Assembly (NCBI GenBank): GCA_031763025.1
Contig: JASSKH010000006.1
Coordinates: 14,287,479 to 14,351,478, forward strand
Length of the DNA stretch: 64,000 nucleotides
Source: Macrocystis pyrifera
Taxonomy: Eukaryota > Sar > Phaeophyceae > Laminariales > Laminariaceae
Direction: 5' to 3'
Under the pieces are notes generated by a model. That model searched no databases. It saw nothing but the letters and a program-made list of their open reading frames with translations, and was not told the DNA's origin. Below, one piece after another: positions 1 to 11,100 of the stretch (positions are counted from its first letter, which is position 1; every line of letters begins with the position of its first letter). The position numbers and the translations under genes were made by a program.

Positions 1-7
1 TACGCGA

Positions 8-149
8 TCAAAACTTGGATATTTCATCCGAAACCTCAGCCTCAAGAATACTGAGCGCGAGCTCGGCCACCTTCGCCTCGGGGGTTACCGCCGGCAGCAC
101 GAAGACCGTCTCGCACTGAGGGCAAGTGCTGTCCTCGGGGCCGTAGATA
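8..149 (-). CDS. terminal exon of an unrecognised gene (3' end only)
   Basis: The minus strand reads 46 residues to a TGA at 10-8. A clean acceptor (TTATTCCTCAG) lies just upstream and the exon starts with one base of a split codon (phase 2). The peptide begins IYGPEDSTCPQCETVF, with a CPQC pair that could bind metal or form a disulfide, and ends in an acidic helical stretch, LALSILEAEVSDEISKF. Exon GC and amino-acid make-up are coding-like, unlike the AT-rich DNA upstream. I found no convincing preceding exon between 150 and 4697, so the rest of the gene is either separated by a long repeat-filled intron or not recognisable. No family is recognised. The open frame continues to 268 but is probably intron there. 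Confidence 0.45.
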
Positions 150-2820
150 CTGAGGAATAACGGATCCCGTGTCGTGGCGTGATGTGCGCGGATGGATGCG
201 ATCGGGTAGTAAGTACATCGAAAAGATACGCGGCGGCGGTATTGTGTTAGTGTTGGTGGATTTTTCACCTGGATTTTAAACTACCGCTCGCTGTTGCACA
301 GTAAAGTAAAGATAAGAGTGCCTCGCGTTTTTCTTTGGGATTGTTGATTGGGTGCGTGTGTTCGAGTCGTGCCTACTATACGAACAGAAGAAGACGATGT
401 AATGACCTCATTTACGCGGCAAGTTACTGGCCTAATATATACCTGGTACCTGGTACGTACTTGAATATTATGCAAAATATACATACTGTACACAGCAATA
501 TACATACCTAGAGCACGATCTATTGATGATTGATATTAATAGTGGCAAACAAGATGTCCATGATGCCGCAAACCGGAACGTTTTTTTTCGGTGTTTTGTG
601 CCGAGCGGCGCTATACCCTCACGTGTGATATGTGTGTACAAGTACGCGACGATGTATGTATACATACGAGTACACATAACTTCATCGGCGGCAACTTGCT
701 GACCTCATGATGTGTATGTAGAAAGACGGTGCTAAAAACTACCGGTACAGCATACATATATGTATATATATATATATATGCTGGTGCAGCGCTGTAAATG
801 AGTTTTGAGGGAAAATTCGATCCCACCACAGAGAGAGTCGGTTTTCGATTTATTTCATATTTACGTAGAAAGGGCTTCATGGATATAACTACTTTATCGT
901 ACCCCCAGCATCCCTCACAAGAAACCTTAACACGCCAGAGGAAGGAGATGTCTTCCTGCTTCAGGTGCCGAGAGTCAGTAGAGGTCCGCCCCACGATCAA
1001 CTACGCACCCTCCACAAGAAACTTTAGTACACACCCGGAGATATATCATACAGTACGTCTTCAGGTGCCTTTAGCTATTAGCTAATAGAGGTCCGCCACA
1101 GGAACAACTACGTATTAATAGTATAACAACCACCCGATTAGTAGATTTAGCGAACCAGGAGGAGCTACCTTTTTAGGTGCGGTGGCTTCCAGTTTCCTGG
1201 AAAAAATGAAAAAATACGAGTTTCAAGTTTATTCCGAAATTATGCTACGCCATTTGATACTTTATACATACTAATACCAGGTATAGTAAATAGTCTGTCT
1301 ACACTATTAACAGTTAATACTTACTTACAGGAATGATACTCCTGTACTTACAATTGTATTACATGTACATACCAGGTATACAACTACGCAACCTGAGTGC
1401 CGCATTATTAATACGAGTGGGTGTGTGTGTTCTTCACATTAAACCGTTCTTCTACTCGTCGACATCCAGCAAGCCCAGTGTCCGTGCTGATTCTTCACCC
1501 TAGAAAGATACGAGATCTGTGGTCACAGACTACGACACAGAGATAACACACCGTAATGCATTAATAGCCTACGGAATACCGTGCCTTCGCACTATTAATA
1601 GGTGCGGCCGACACAACATACATACATACGCCAGCAACCAAAAATACACCATAAAGAAAGAGAAGCAACGAAGAAACCAAACCAAAAAAGAAGGAGAAGA
1701 GCACAGAGTATATGCTTGGTGCAAGCTCTAATATATATATATATACCTGGTATGTACAAACTATTACTGTTTTTGTTGTAGAAACAAAAACCGAAGCTGT
1801 GAGATCGAAAAATTAACTAAAACTATGTAACCACCGCGGAGCTATATCACCCTCCACGCCCCCACCACCTCCACTCCACGTTATTTTTAGGCCTTCTTTG
1901 GCCGCAGTGCGTGCACGTACAAGCATATACAGAGCGAAGGAATATTCCTGGGGCATTATCTCGTTCTACCTGGTACACATTTATTTGTGATCTCGGCTCA
2001 ATCTATATACCAGGTATACCAGGTATGTACACCTGTATACAGCAGTAAAAGTGCACAATCTGAGTACCACATTACTGCGAGTATACGAACTCGATGCACG
2101 CTCTACGAGTCCTACGACGTCCCCATTGTCAACCCCGGGTCGTCACGCTGTCAGTAGTGTGTATGTGGTGTACTGACTGTGTACTGCTGTGACGGTGTGC
2201 TGTGTACCTGGTGTTACCATGTAGCAACGCCATGAGATTATTAGGGGCATAATCGTAGACAGAGCTTATCTCACCTAAGGTCCTTCTTGAAAATTTTCCT
2301 GCAGGTTTTACAAGCAAACGCCTGCGTCACCGAAAACAGAACCGGTACGGCCGCGGTACGAGTGAGTGTGTGTTCTGTCGGGCTTCAGTTACGTCCGCTG
2401 TACCAGTAAGTGTACAATCAGTGTGTACGTATATACATTAGTTACAACAGCAGTCGGCATATAACCTCTGGTATATAGGTCTGGGTATACTGCAGGTACG
2501 TACAAACCGTGTTATTATTCGAGTGTGGTTTACTCGTAGGCTTGCAATGCAGTAAATATAGAGTAAAATAATAGTGCGTGTAGTAGTTTTTGCAGCGCGT
2601 TGACACACATGCTTGCATCATTTCCCAAGGGCGCAAACATGGTGATCATGTGACCATACATACGTACACGCAGCAGCAAGCAGCACACGCAGTACGTACG
2701 GCACCAATTATAATCGTTCGTTTTACCACTGACACAATCCTCCCTACAAGCGCTTGAAATACGGTAATGGGCGGTTGGGTGCCATACGTTTTGCCGCGAC
2801 CTTTCTCCGTGTTTATGCAG

Positions 2821-2880
2821 GGGGGGGGGGGGGGGGGGGGGGGGTACTCGATATCATGCATGGCCGTAGCCGCATGAGGG
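2821..2880 (+). repeat. poly(G) tract plus short end fragment of the poly(C)-tailed element
   Basis: Twenty-four G are followed by TACTCGATATCATGCATGGC, the fixed end of the element described at 10080-10560. The rest of the element is missing, so this is the shortest truncation seen. Confidence 0.6.
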
Positions 2881-3430
2881 GGGGAGCGAGGGGGAGGGGC
2901 AGCACAAAAAAAGCTCACCACGATGGTTTCGAGGAGCTGTGGATGGTTCTCACGTTCGTCGTGACACTCCGGACACTCGTACCATCGCTTGCAACAAGGA
3001 GTTTGAATACTGACCTGTGGACACAACAAGTTTACAATTAGGGGTTGATTGTTGTTCTCCACACTCAGCATGATGATATGTGGTATATCTTGCAGTGGTA
3101 CCAGATTTGATGCATGTGAGTGCTACACAACAGTAGTATATACCGTGCTGCCTGCAGGCTACGAGCACTACACCTGCCCGAGTGCTCTACATTCATTGTC
3201 TGAGACAAACTCTCTGTGAGAAAAATCGGGCACTTTGTGAGTCGCACAGCACCCACCCGCAGCCACACACCAGACGTTGGAGTATTTTCTGCTAGCGAAC
3301 GTTGCGATCGTGAATACCGTGTGATCATGCGCATCATGATTCTACTTAATACTATCGTACAGCAGTACGTACTGCTGTAGATCCCGAAGACCTGGTAGAC
3401 TTGAAATACTGCGGATCGAGCAGCACCCAA

Positions 3431-3548
3431 CGTCTTTCGAGGGTGATTCAAACATATTCCACCCGTCGACATCCAGCACAGGAAGTGTCCGTCTTTCGAG
3501 GGTGATTCAAACATATTCCACCCGTCGACATCCAGCACAGGAAGTGTC
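3431..3548 (+). repeat. perfect 59-bp tandem duplication
   Basis: Bases 3431-3489 are repeated exactly at 3490-3548 (unit starts CGTCTTTCGAGGGTGATTC and ends GGAAGTGTC). The lack of divergence implies a recent duplication or an assembly duplication. Confidence 0.9.
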
Positions 3549-4697
3549 CGTGCCAGTTCTTCATCCTAGAGAGATATTTACAAGCTCTGCGGTCACGAAA
3601 CGACGCCGCAGAGAGAGAGTGCATAGAGCCGTGTGAATTTTCCTCAGTTCTGCTCCTTCATACATGTACGCCGACGGCTGTCGCCATCCTTGTTTCGTAA
3701 GAACATCGTCCAATAAATACCTTGGCGTTGATGATGTGTTTACACATTCTTCCTGATCTTGTTCGTTGCCGTATACTACTATTGCTGTATATATAGCTTC
3801 CCCCAGACTCCTCTCCGAGGCTCTGCTGTCTTCCTCCTTTCCTGCTGTGTACTCCCCGATCGAAGCGTTCCTGCGTGTCGAGTCCACTGTCACTGCTTGT
3901 ACTGCTGTGAATCTAATGGTGTCGTGCAGTCGTGCTCTCCTTGGCTCGGTTTTCGTCCCGTGTTTTCCTGAGAGTAACGAGGGCACACTCCCACCTCGAC
4001 CCTGGGGTACATAGCAAAGACCAAGCACGTGTACGACGAGTACTGCAGGCAGGTGCCACGGGCTCGTTTCGCTACGATACCTGTATACTTCGGAAAGCCT
4101 CTACGAGTTTAACTGGTGGTGCACTTCATACTTGGTGGTCCCCGTCCCGTGACGAGCGACCGCGTGGTCGCCTGCCTGCGATGCTCGACCTTCGATCCTT
4201 TTTCGAGGTGAAACCGTCAAGCTTCGAAAAAAGATACTCGAAATTCTACGAAAATTGTAAATCTCCTATCTCTTCATCTCCCATCATCTCCCACCTTCTT
4301 GTTTTTCGTCAAAATTGTGTCCATGATTTCGAAAAAAATGGCGTGGCATGTGTTTGTGCAGTTGTGTGCACGTTTGCCCCCTGCTCAGAGTAAATCATCA
4401 TTTTGCCGTTGACAGCAGTATCCACCGACGTTCCGCGTCTGCACGCAGAGGGCAGGTCTTCCGCTGCTGCGTCGACACAGGCACCATCGGGAGGATAGAG
4501 TTCAGTGGCTGGTGTGCCCGTCGATAGTCTCCAAGCTTCCGGCTGGCTGCTGAGCGACGGACCGACCCAACCCAGCTAGCTGTTTGGCGGTTGGTCCTGC
4601 GCTACACTGAACATTAGCAAGCAGCAGCGGCAGCACCACCGCACTTTTTTATAGTGCTGGCCGCCCTGAACTGGCTTACAACTCCTCGAGTACCAGC

Positions 4698-5114
4698 ATG
4701 GCGCTCTTCGCCAAGTCCAAGGTGGAGCGCTTCCAGGAGGAGCCGTCGCGCTCTAGCCTCGGGCCCGGGGACTATGACCCTTGCGTTCCTCAGACCAACG
4801 GGAATGGGGCGGGAGCCGTAAGCCTGGGGTTCACCTCCAGCAAAGGTTTACCCACGTCTCCGAAAGAAGAACCCATCCCTGAGGAAGCGGAGTCCACTTA
4901 TACTAGCACGGCAGTCCGCGACCGTCGCACCAGCAGCAGCGTCAGTGTGGCGTCCTCGCGACGACTGAGCATCGGGAGTCCTCGCACTGCCCCGAGTCTT
5001 GCCATGACCAGGCAGGAGAAGGTAGAGGCGCAGCAGCAGGCGAAGCAGTTGTCCTGGAGCGAGCTCGAGCGGGAGAAGCTTCAAGCGGAGGTGGCCAAAC
5101 TCCGCCTCAGAGAG
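4698..5114 (+). CDS. coiled-coil gene exon 1 (start and N-terminal motif)
   Basis: ATG at 4698 in CCAGCATGG context opens 139 codons that end at GAGAG|GTGAGT, phase 0. Residues 1-30 hold the proline/glycine motif LGPGDYDP. Residues 45-100 are Ser/Thr-rich and probably disordered. From ~105 the heptad pattern starts (WSELEREKLQAEVAKLRLRE). Confidence 0.8.
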
Positions 5115-8100
5115 GTGAGTGTTTTCGTGAGCCAGGGAGACAAGAGACGAGCGAGAGCAACATAGAGAGAGACAGGCAGGCAGGCAGGCAGGCAGTCATG
5201 TCTTGAGATAGGCAGTAGGTGATCGGCGGCCTGGGCGCAAAGTGTTCGTCTATCGAGCACGAGAGCCTACCGTACACCGAAAGAATGCGGTGCCAAGGTC
5301 GCCGTTGGCGCGATTTTTATTTTCCTGTGTGATTTTGTCTTTTCAACGTCTCGTCATTTCACGCGTAATATCTACTCCGGTGAACAGTAATATAATACAC
5401 ACTTCATTATTTAATAAAATAAATAAACGTTCTTATATTACCGGTCGTAGTGGTGCACGGTAATAAAATGCTCCTCGCAGCGATTTTAGAGATAATGGTC
5501 TGCTTTGCTCATCCAGATATCATCAATCCTGTAAAAGTTGGTTGAAGCATGCAGGTCCAGCGCAGGAGGGCACTGCATGAGCATCGTGCGTCATGTGGCC
5601 CTGTAGTGCGGGCCTCGGCCATGAGAATACCCTGTCTGGCCTCGTTTTTTCTAGGTGTTGCCACTACGACTGGCTGCTGCTGTACTCGTACGTACCGCAA
5701 GTAGACTGCGATTCAATCGCTCGGGGGACCTCAGCCTCTGATTTTTAATGTATGGGAGTGTACGACGAAGATTGCGGGCCTGGTTTTTTAGTTTTTCAAA
5801 ATAATACGTACGTGAGAATACTGCAATTGGTATACTGATTTCAGAACTTAATCCTTCAGCAAGAGTAGAGTTCCCTCTCTGGAAACCTATATAGCAGTAT
5901 ATACTGGTACCTGGTACGCAGGAAGTTGAATACGTACGAAGTACATTATATACTGCTGCTGTACGAACTACTGCTGTAGCAGTGCTGAATACCTGGTATA
6001 CGAGTACAAGTATGTTGATCTTGATTTTATGATTGGGGACTGCTATTACGGGCGACCATAGTAAATAGGACCAAATATTGTTATTAATAGTAAAAATATA
6101 TATGAATAGGTTCTTGTGTTACCGCAGGTCCTAAATAGGACCAAATATTGTTAGTAAAAATATATAGGTGCTTGTGTTACCGCAGGTCCTATTTACTATG
6201 CTATAATATTAATACATGAACACGAGTATAATACCGTCAACAAGGGTAACGGGTAAGGTATGCGTGAAATGCATCATGGATACGCATAAAACGTATCAGT
6301 AAATAGTGCCGTCGCCTGTGCATGCGGGTATGGTCTACGTCGCCTCTCGCTGACCTTGTTTCGGTACAGAAAAATAATCAATCGCTTTGAAAGAAAATGT
6401 AAAGCGAATCTTGAATCTTGTCGTGTAAAGCTGCGCAGAACCGTCTGTCGACTCTCGATTCTCGAGGGACGCATGCGCCTCCGGGTAGTCTAATGTTATT
6501 ATATACGGCTCTGCCACATTGCGCTCCATATATTGCTGTTTTAGTGTTCCCGCCACCCGGAACTGTCATGGCTCGGCGGACAACCCCATCCATCCCCCAC
6601 CATCGAATCGCCTCCGTCGATCCATCCATCCCTGCGTTTCATCGATCAGGTTATTTTGACCAAGAACGAGCGGCAGGCCCGAGCCGACACAGCTAAGGCC
6701 GTCAAGCGAGCCGAGCTGGCCGAACGTAAATCTTCAACAGTCGTCACCGATGCCGCTCGGGTAGAGGCCGCGGAAGCCATGGCATCGCGGCTCACCGAGG
6801 AGATCTCAGAGGCTACTAGAGTGGCGAAGGAGGCAGGCGGGGCGCGCACCGCGCTGCAAACGCGGAGCGACGAGCTCGAGTCCGAGACGTTTTTGTTGAG
6901 GGGGCGCATCGAGGAGCTCTCGGAAAAGGAGGCGGAGCTGACGGCGCAGCTGACGGCGGAGGGGGCCGCTGTGCGTAAGCGAGAGGAGGAGTTTAAGCTT
7001 CGCGTGGTGGAGCTTCAGGCGGCGCACGCTGCCGGCGAGGAGATGCTTGAGGAGGCGCGCGGCGCATCCGTCCAGCAGGGCAAGCAAAGCGAAAAGCTCG
7101 CCTCTGAAACCGTTTCGCTGAAGAGGCGCATCAAGGAGCTTTCGCGTAAGGAGGCTGAGTTTTTGGCTGAGGCAGCCGCCGTTGGCGACCGGGAGGATGA
7201 GCTCGAGCTTCGCGTAGAGGAGCTGCAGGCCGCGACAGCCGCGGGCGAGGAGAGGTACGAAGAGGCGCGCGGTGCCTCCGCCAAGCGCATCGATGAGCTT
7301 GAGTCTGAAACGGCTTCGTTGAGGGCGCAGGTCAAGGAGCTCTCGGACAAGGAGGCGTTGCTTACGGCCGAGGCGGATGCTGCGCGCGAGCGCGAGGGGG
7401 AGCTTAAGGCTCGCGTGGTCGAGCTGCGAGCCGCGATGGTCGCGGGTGAAGAGAAGCTTGCGGAGGCGCGCGCATCGGCTGAGCGGAGCGCCACGTCTGC
7501 GGAAGAGGCTACGCAAAGGGCAGAGGCTGCAGGGGACGAGCTAGCCGCGTCAGTTGCGGGGTCGGGGGTCCTTAAAACGGCGTCGTCCAAGCTGGAATCG
7601 GATTTATCGGAGTGCAAGAATGCTCTGCTGGCGAGCGGCACCATGAACGGAGAGCTGCTCGAGACGGCCTCTGCGCTCCGAGAGGAACGAGGTCGATCGG
7701 TGGTCGACGCGGAAGGTTTGGAGGGAGAGTTGGCTACGGCCAAGACTGCGCTTGAGGGCGCCGTGCGGGATGCCGCCGCCGAGGGACAGAAGTTGTCCGC
7801 CGTGGAGGCGAGCCGTGCCGAGCTGCAAGCCCGTCTGGAGGAAACCGAGGCCAGCCTCAAAGCTTCGTGCGCTGAGAAAATCTGGCTGGAGCGAGCCCTG
7901 TGCGAGGAAAAGGCCAACACTGAAGCGGTGCAGCGGGAGCTGGAGTCAACCCGCGAGGCACTCTCCGGCGCCGAGAGGCGGGGCGGCTCTCTCGAGGGAC
8001 GGCTCGAAGCCAGCGCGCCGGAGGCGAGCCGCCTGGAGCTAGAGGTCGAGGACGCCCGGTCGAAGTTGAGCGCGGCGGAGGACAACGTGAAGAGACTGGA

Positions 8101-11100
8101 AGCAGCAATGGCGGAAACGGCCGAAAATGTGGCCGTTCTCCAGCAGAGGCTGGGAGATGCCCTCGCGGAGGGCGTTGATTACGCTGATGAGGCTATCCGG
8201 TCCGAGGAACGGCTCCGCAGCAGCGAGGCCGACTGCGCGGCCCTGTGGGAGGAGCGAGAGGAGGCCAAGGAGAGGCTGTGCGCGGCGTTTGTCCAGGGCC
8301 GCGTCCTCGAGCAGAAGCTGGAAGAGAGCGTGACCGACGCGATGGGGCTCCGGAAGGCGCTAGGGTTCGCGGAGGCTCGTCTGGCTTCGTCTGTCGAGGA
8401 CGGAGACGAGTACGAGGAGGAGCTGGCGGCGAGCCGCGATGAGTGCGCGGTGCTCAAGAGGGACCTGGAGAAAGTCGGGGAAAAATACGCAAAAGTTTCT
8501 TCCGAGGCTCGCCTGCTGAAAGCGTCCCTCGAGGACGTCCGGCCGGAAGTGGAGAGGCTCGAGGGAGAACTGGAGGGCGCCCAGTGTCGCCTGGACGAGT
8601 GGGCCGCGGAGGAGGAACGCCTAAAGGAGCGGAGCTCGCTCTGCTTGAGGCGAAGAATGTCGCGGTGAAGCGAGAGCTTATCGAGGCGCTCGCCCATCTG
8701 GACACCGGCGCCGCGGACTTTGTGGCCCTCGAAACCAAACTCTGCGAGACCGAGACCACCTGCGACCGGCTGAGGTCGGCGCTGGAGTCGACGGAGATGA
8801 CCATTTCGGAGGTGACCGCGGATGCCGAACGGGCGCGGTTAGATCTCCACGGGGCTCTTATTCGGTGCACGGGTCTGCAAGAGCGCCTCTCCGCTGCGGA
8901 CGAGCGTCTGTCCGCGGTCATCTTGGAGCGACGGGAGTTGGAGGAGAGGTTGGCGGAGAGCGCCGCGAGCGGCACGAGGCTTGAGAAGACGTTATTGGAG
9001 GTGGAGACCGGCCGGAGCGAGGCGGTGGCTGACCGAGACCGGCTGCGCGACCAGCTGAAGGAGACGGCGCTCGAGAGCGCGGTGTTTCAGGAGCGGCTTG
9101 CGGCGAGCGAAGAAGCGGCGGCGACGGCGCACGTGTCTTCGGAGGAAGCGGACGCGCTGAAGAAGCGGCTCAAGACGCTGACCACGGAGTTCGAGGTGCT
9201 GCGCGAGGCCCATGAGGCCGCTATGATGAAGGCGAACAAATTCTCGACCCTATTTAGGGGGCTGGAGACGCGCATGGGGGGAGTGGACGCCGAGGTGGAG
9301 AGGCTTCGGGCCGAGCTCGCTGATAAGAATGGCTGCCTGGAGGAGGCGAGCTCGGCCCTCGTCGAGAGCCAGAATAAGAACGTCGAGACCGAGGCAGAGT
9401 GCGAGCGGCTACTCGCGGTGTGCGACGATATCGGGGCTAGCTATGCTGCGGGAAATGCGACTTCGGCCGACTGGAAGCAGGGGGTGGCGGACATTCAGGG
9501 CATCGGGTTGGAGCTCGGCCAGAAGTTGGCAGTGGTGGTGGCGGAGAAGGATACCCTGCAGGGAAAGCTGGAGGTTGCTCAGGCGTCCCTGGCCGCGTCC
9601 TCGGCGAACAGACGGAGCCTTGAGAGGGACCTGGAGACGACCCTATGGGCCCTCCAAGAAGCTAGGCAGGAGAACGATGCCTGCCACGCCCACTTGAGCG
9701 AGCTGCAAGCGGTGAGATGATTAATTGTGTGCGTTTTGTGTGCCGTGTATTTTTTACCTTGAGAACGTCACTTTGCCGAGCTGCAAACGGTGAGATGGTT
9801 TGTTGTGCGTTGGTCGATGTTTTGTTTCACCTTGAACAGTGCTGAGAATTCCTCTCGTAAAGGTGGTGACTGTGTATTGCGAAGCCTTTCGTTTATCTTG
9901 GCAGTCAAGTTTTTCGTTCGAGATGCCGTGATTTTCTCTTGTTCTAGTGCGTTCGCCGGACACCCGACGGAGTTTCGAGGACCATGACGTTACGGCTTTT
10001 CAGGATGGTCCCGCTGTCGTCGTTGTAGGTGCAGTGGGTGAAACCTGCTTTTCGGGAAGTGCTTTGAGCGTCTCGTGGAGGGGGGGGGGGTGTGTACTCG
10101 ATAGGAGAGATGTACTCGATCTCATGCATGGCCGTAGTCGTATGACCATAGACCCTCGCATCCCTACAATGCCGGGACGGAGCACGTCGGGTTTTGACCG
10201 ACCAGGCAGACATTACTTGCACCAAGCGCGAAGCGCCGTGAGATGTTGGGCGAGCTGCATATGGACGACAGCTTTAATGAATTGACTTGATTTCTGGCGT
10301 GACCACTTCCAAAGACAGCAATTGGTTTACAATGTAACTGCCTCGTGGGTGCCTCACCTTATACACACTACGTGATACGATCATCCCCTTGGTGCGGAGT
10401 AAAGCTTAACCCCGCACAAAAATGATCTAACTCGACCGCCAGCCGTGGTAACCGCCAAAAAGAATAAAAAAAACCGTTGCTGTCTAGCTCACGCAGTGAG
10501 AAGCGTGTTTTACAGCGTCGTCGCCAACCGACGCCAATCCAACCTACATTTATACCAGATATATTATACAGGGGGGGGGCTGTACTCGATGTCATGCACG
10601 GCCGTAATCGTATGACCATAGACCCTCGCATCCCTACAATACCATGAAGGCACGTCGGATTTTTTACCGACTAGGCAATAGACGTTGCTTGCACCAAGCG
10701 CGAAGCCCCATAAGGTTTTCGGCGAGTCGCATGAAGGGCAAGCTGCATTTTCGTCGAGGAGTTGAGGGGATGCATGTGCCGACATGTGATCCCTGCTGAA
10801 TGAAGCTTTTGAGCCAATTCAATGCGTCTGCTGTTTGTCTGCGTTCAGCGTCGTTTTATGCCCTTGCCGTACGAGTCCTTGCTTTCAACCGTTGGAGCTC
10901 GGACACCAACCATTGTGTCATCCCCCAATGACGCGTTGGCGGTTGCGTAACCGTCACTTTCAATCGTCACTGCAATTTTCCCCTCTGCAGCCTCGAGAGG
11001 GCTAAGCGACCTGCCGCCCCTTTGATCCTCGCCTTTCGGTATACCATACCAGTACTTGTATAGAGGATTTAGTTCTACAGCAGTAGATATGGTAGTACGT

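Larger units (their letters stand above)
150..4697. other. spacer or long intron, no convincing gene
   Basis: AT-rich DNA with many short dispersed words (TACCTGGTA, TACAGCAGTA, ATTAATAG). It contains TA microsatellites near 763-780 and 1731-1744, a 24-base G tract at 2821-2844 with a repeat fragment, and a tandem duplication at 3431-3548. The segment 1450-1545 resembles 3525-3615 (shared GTCGACATCCAGCA...AGTGTCCGTGC...TTCTTCA.CCTAGA), so it is an older dispersed copy. The last ~100 bases before 4698 are probably promoter or 5' leader of the coiled-coil gene; I see no clear TATA box. Confidence 0.5.

Noticed and set aside
6806..9275. Long minus-strand open frames opposite the coiled-coil exon
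   Set aside because: They are the antisense of GC-rich Glu/Ala codons; composition is Ser/Arg/Leu-biased and splice sites and heptads support only the plus strand.
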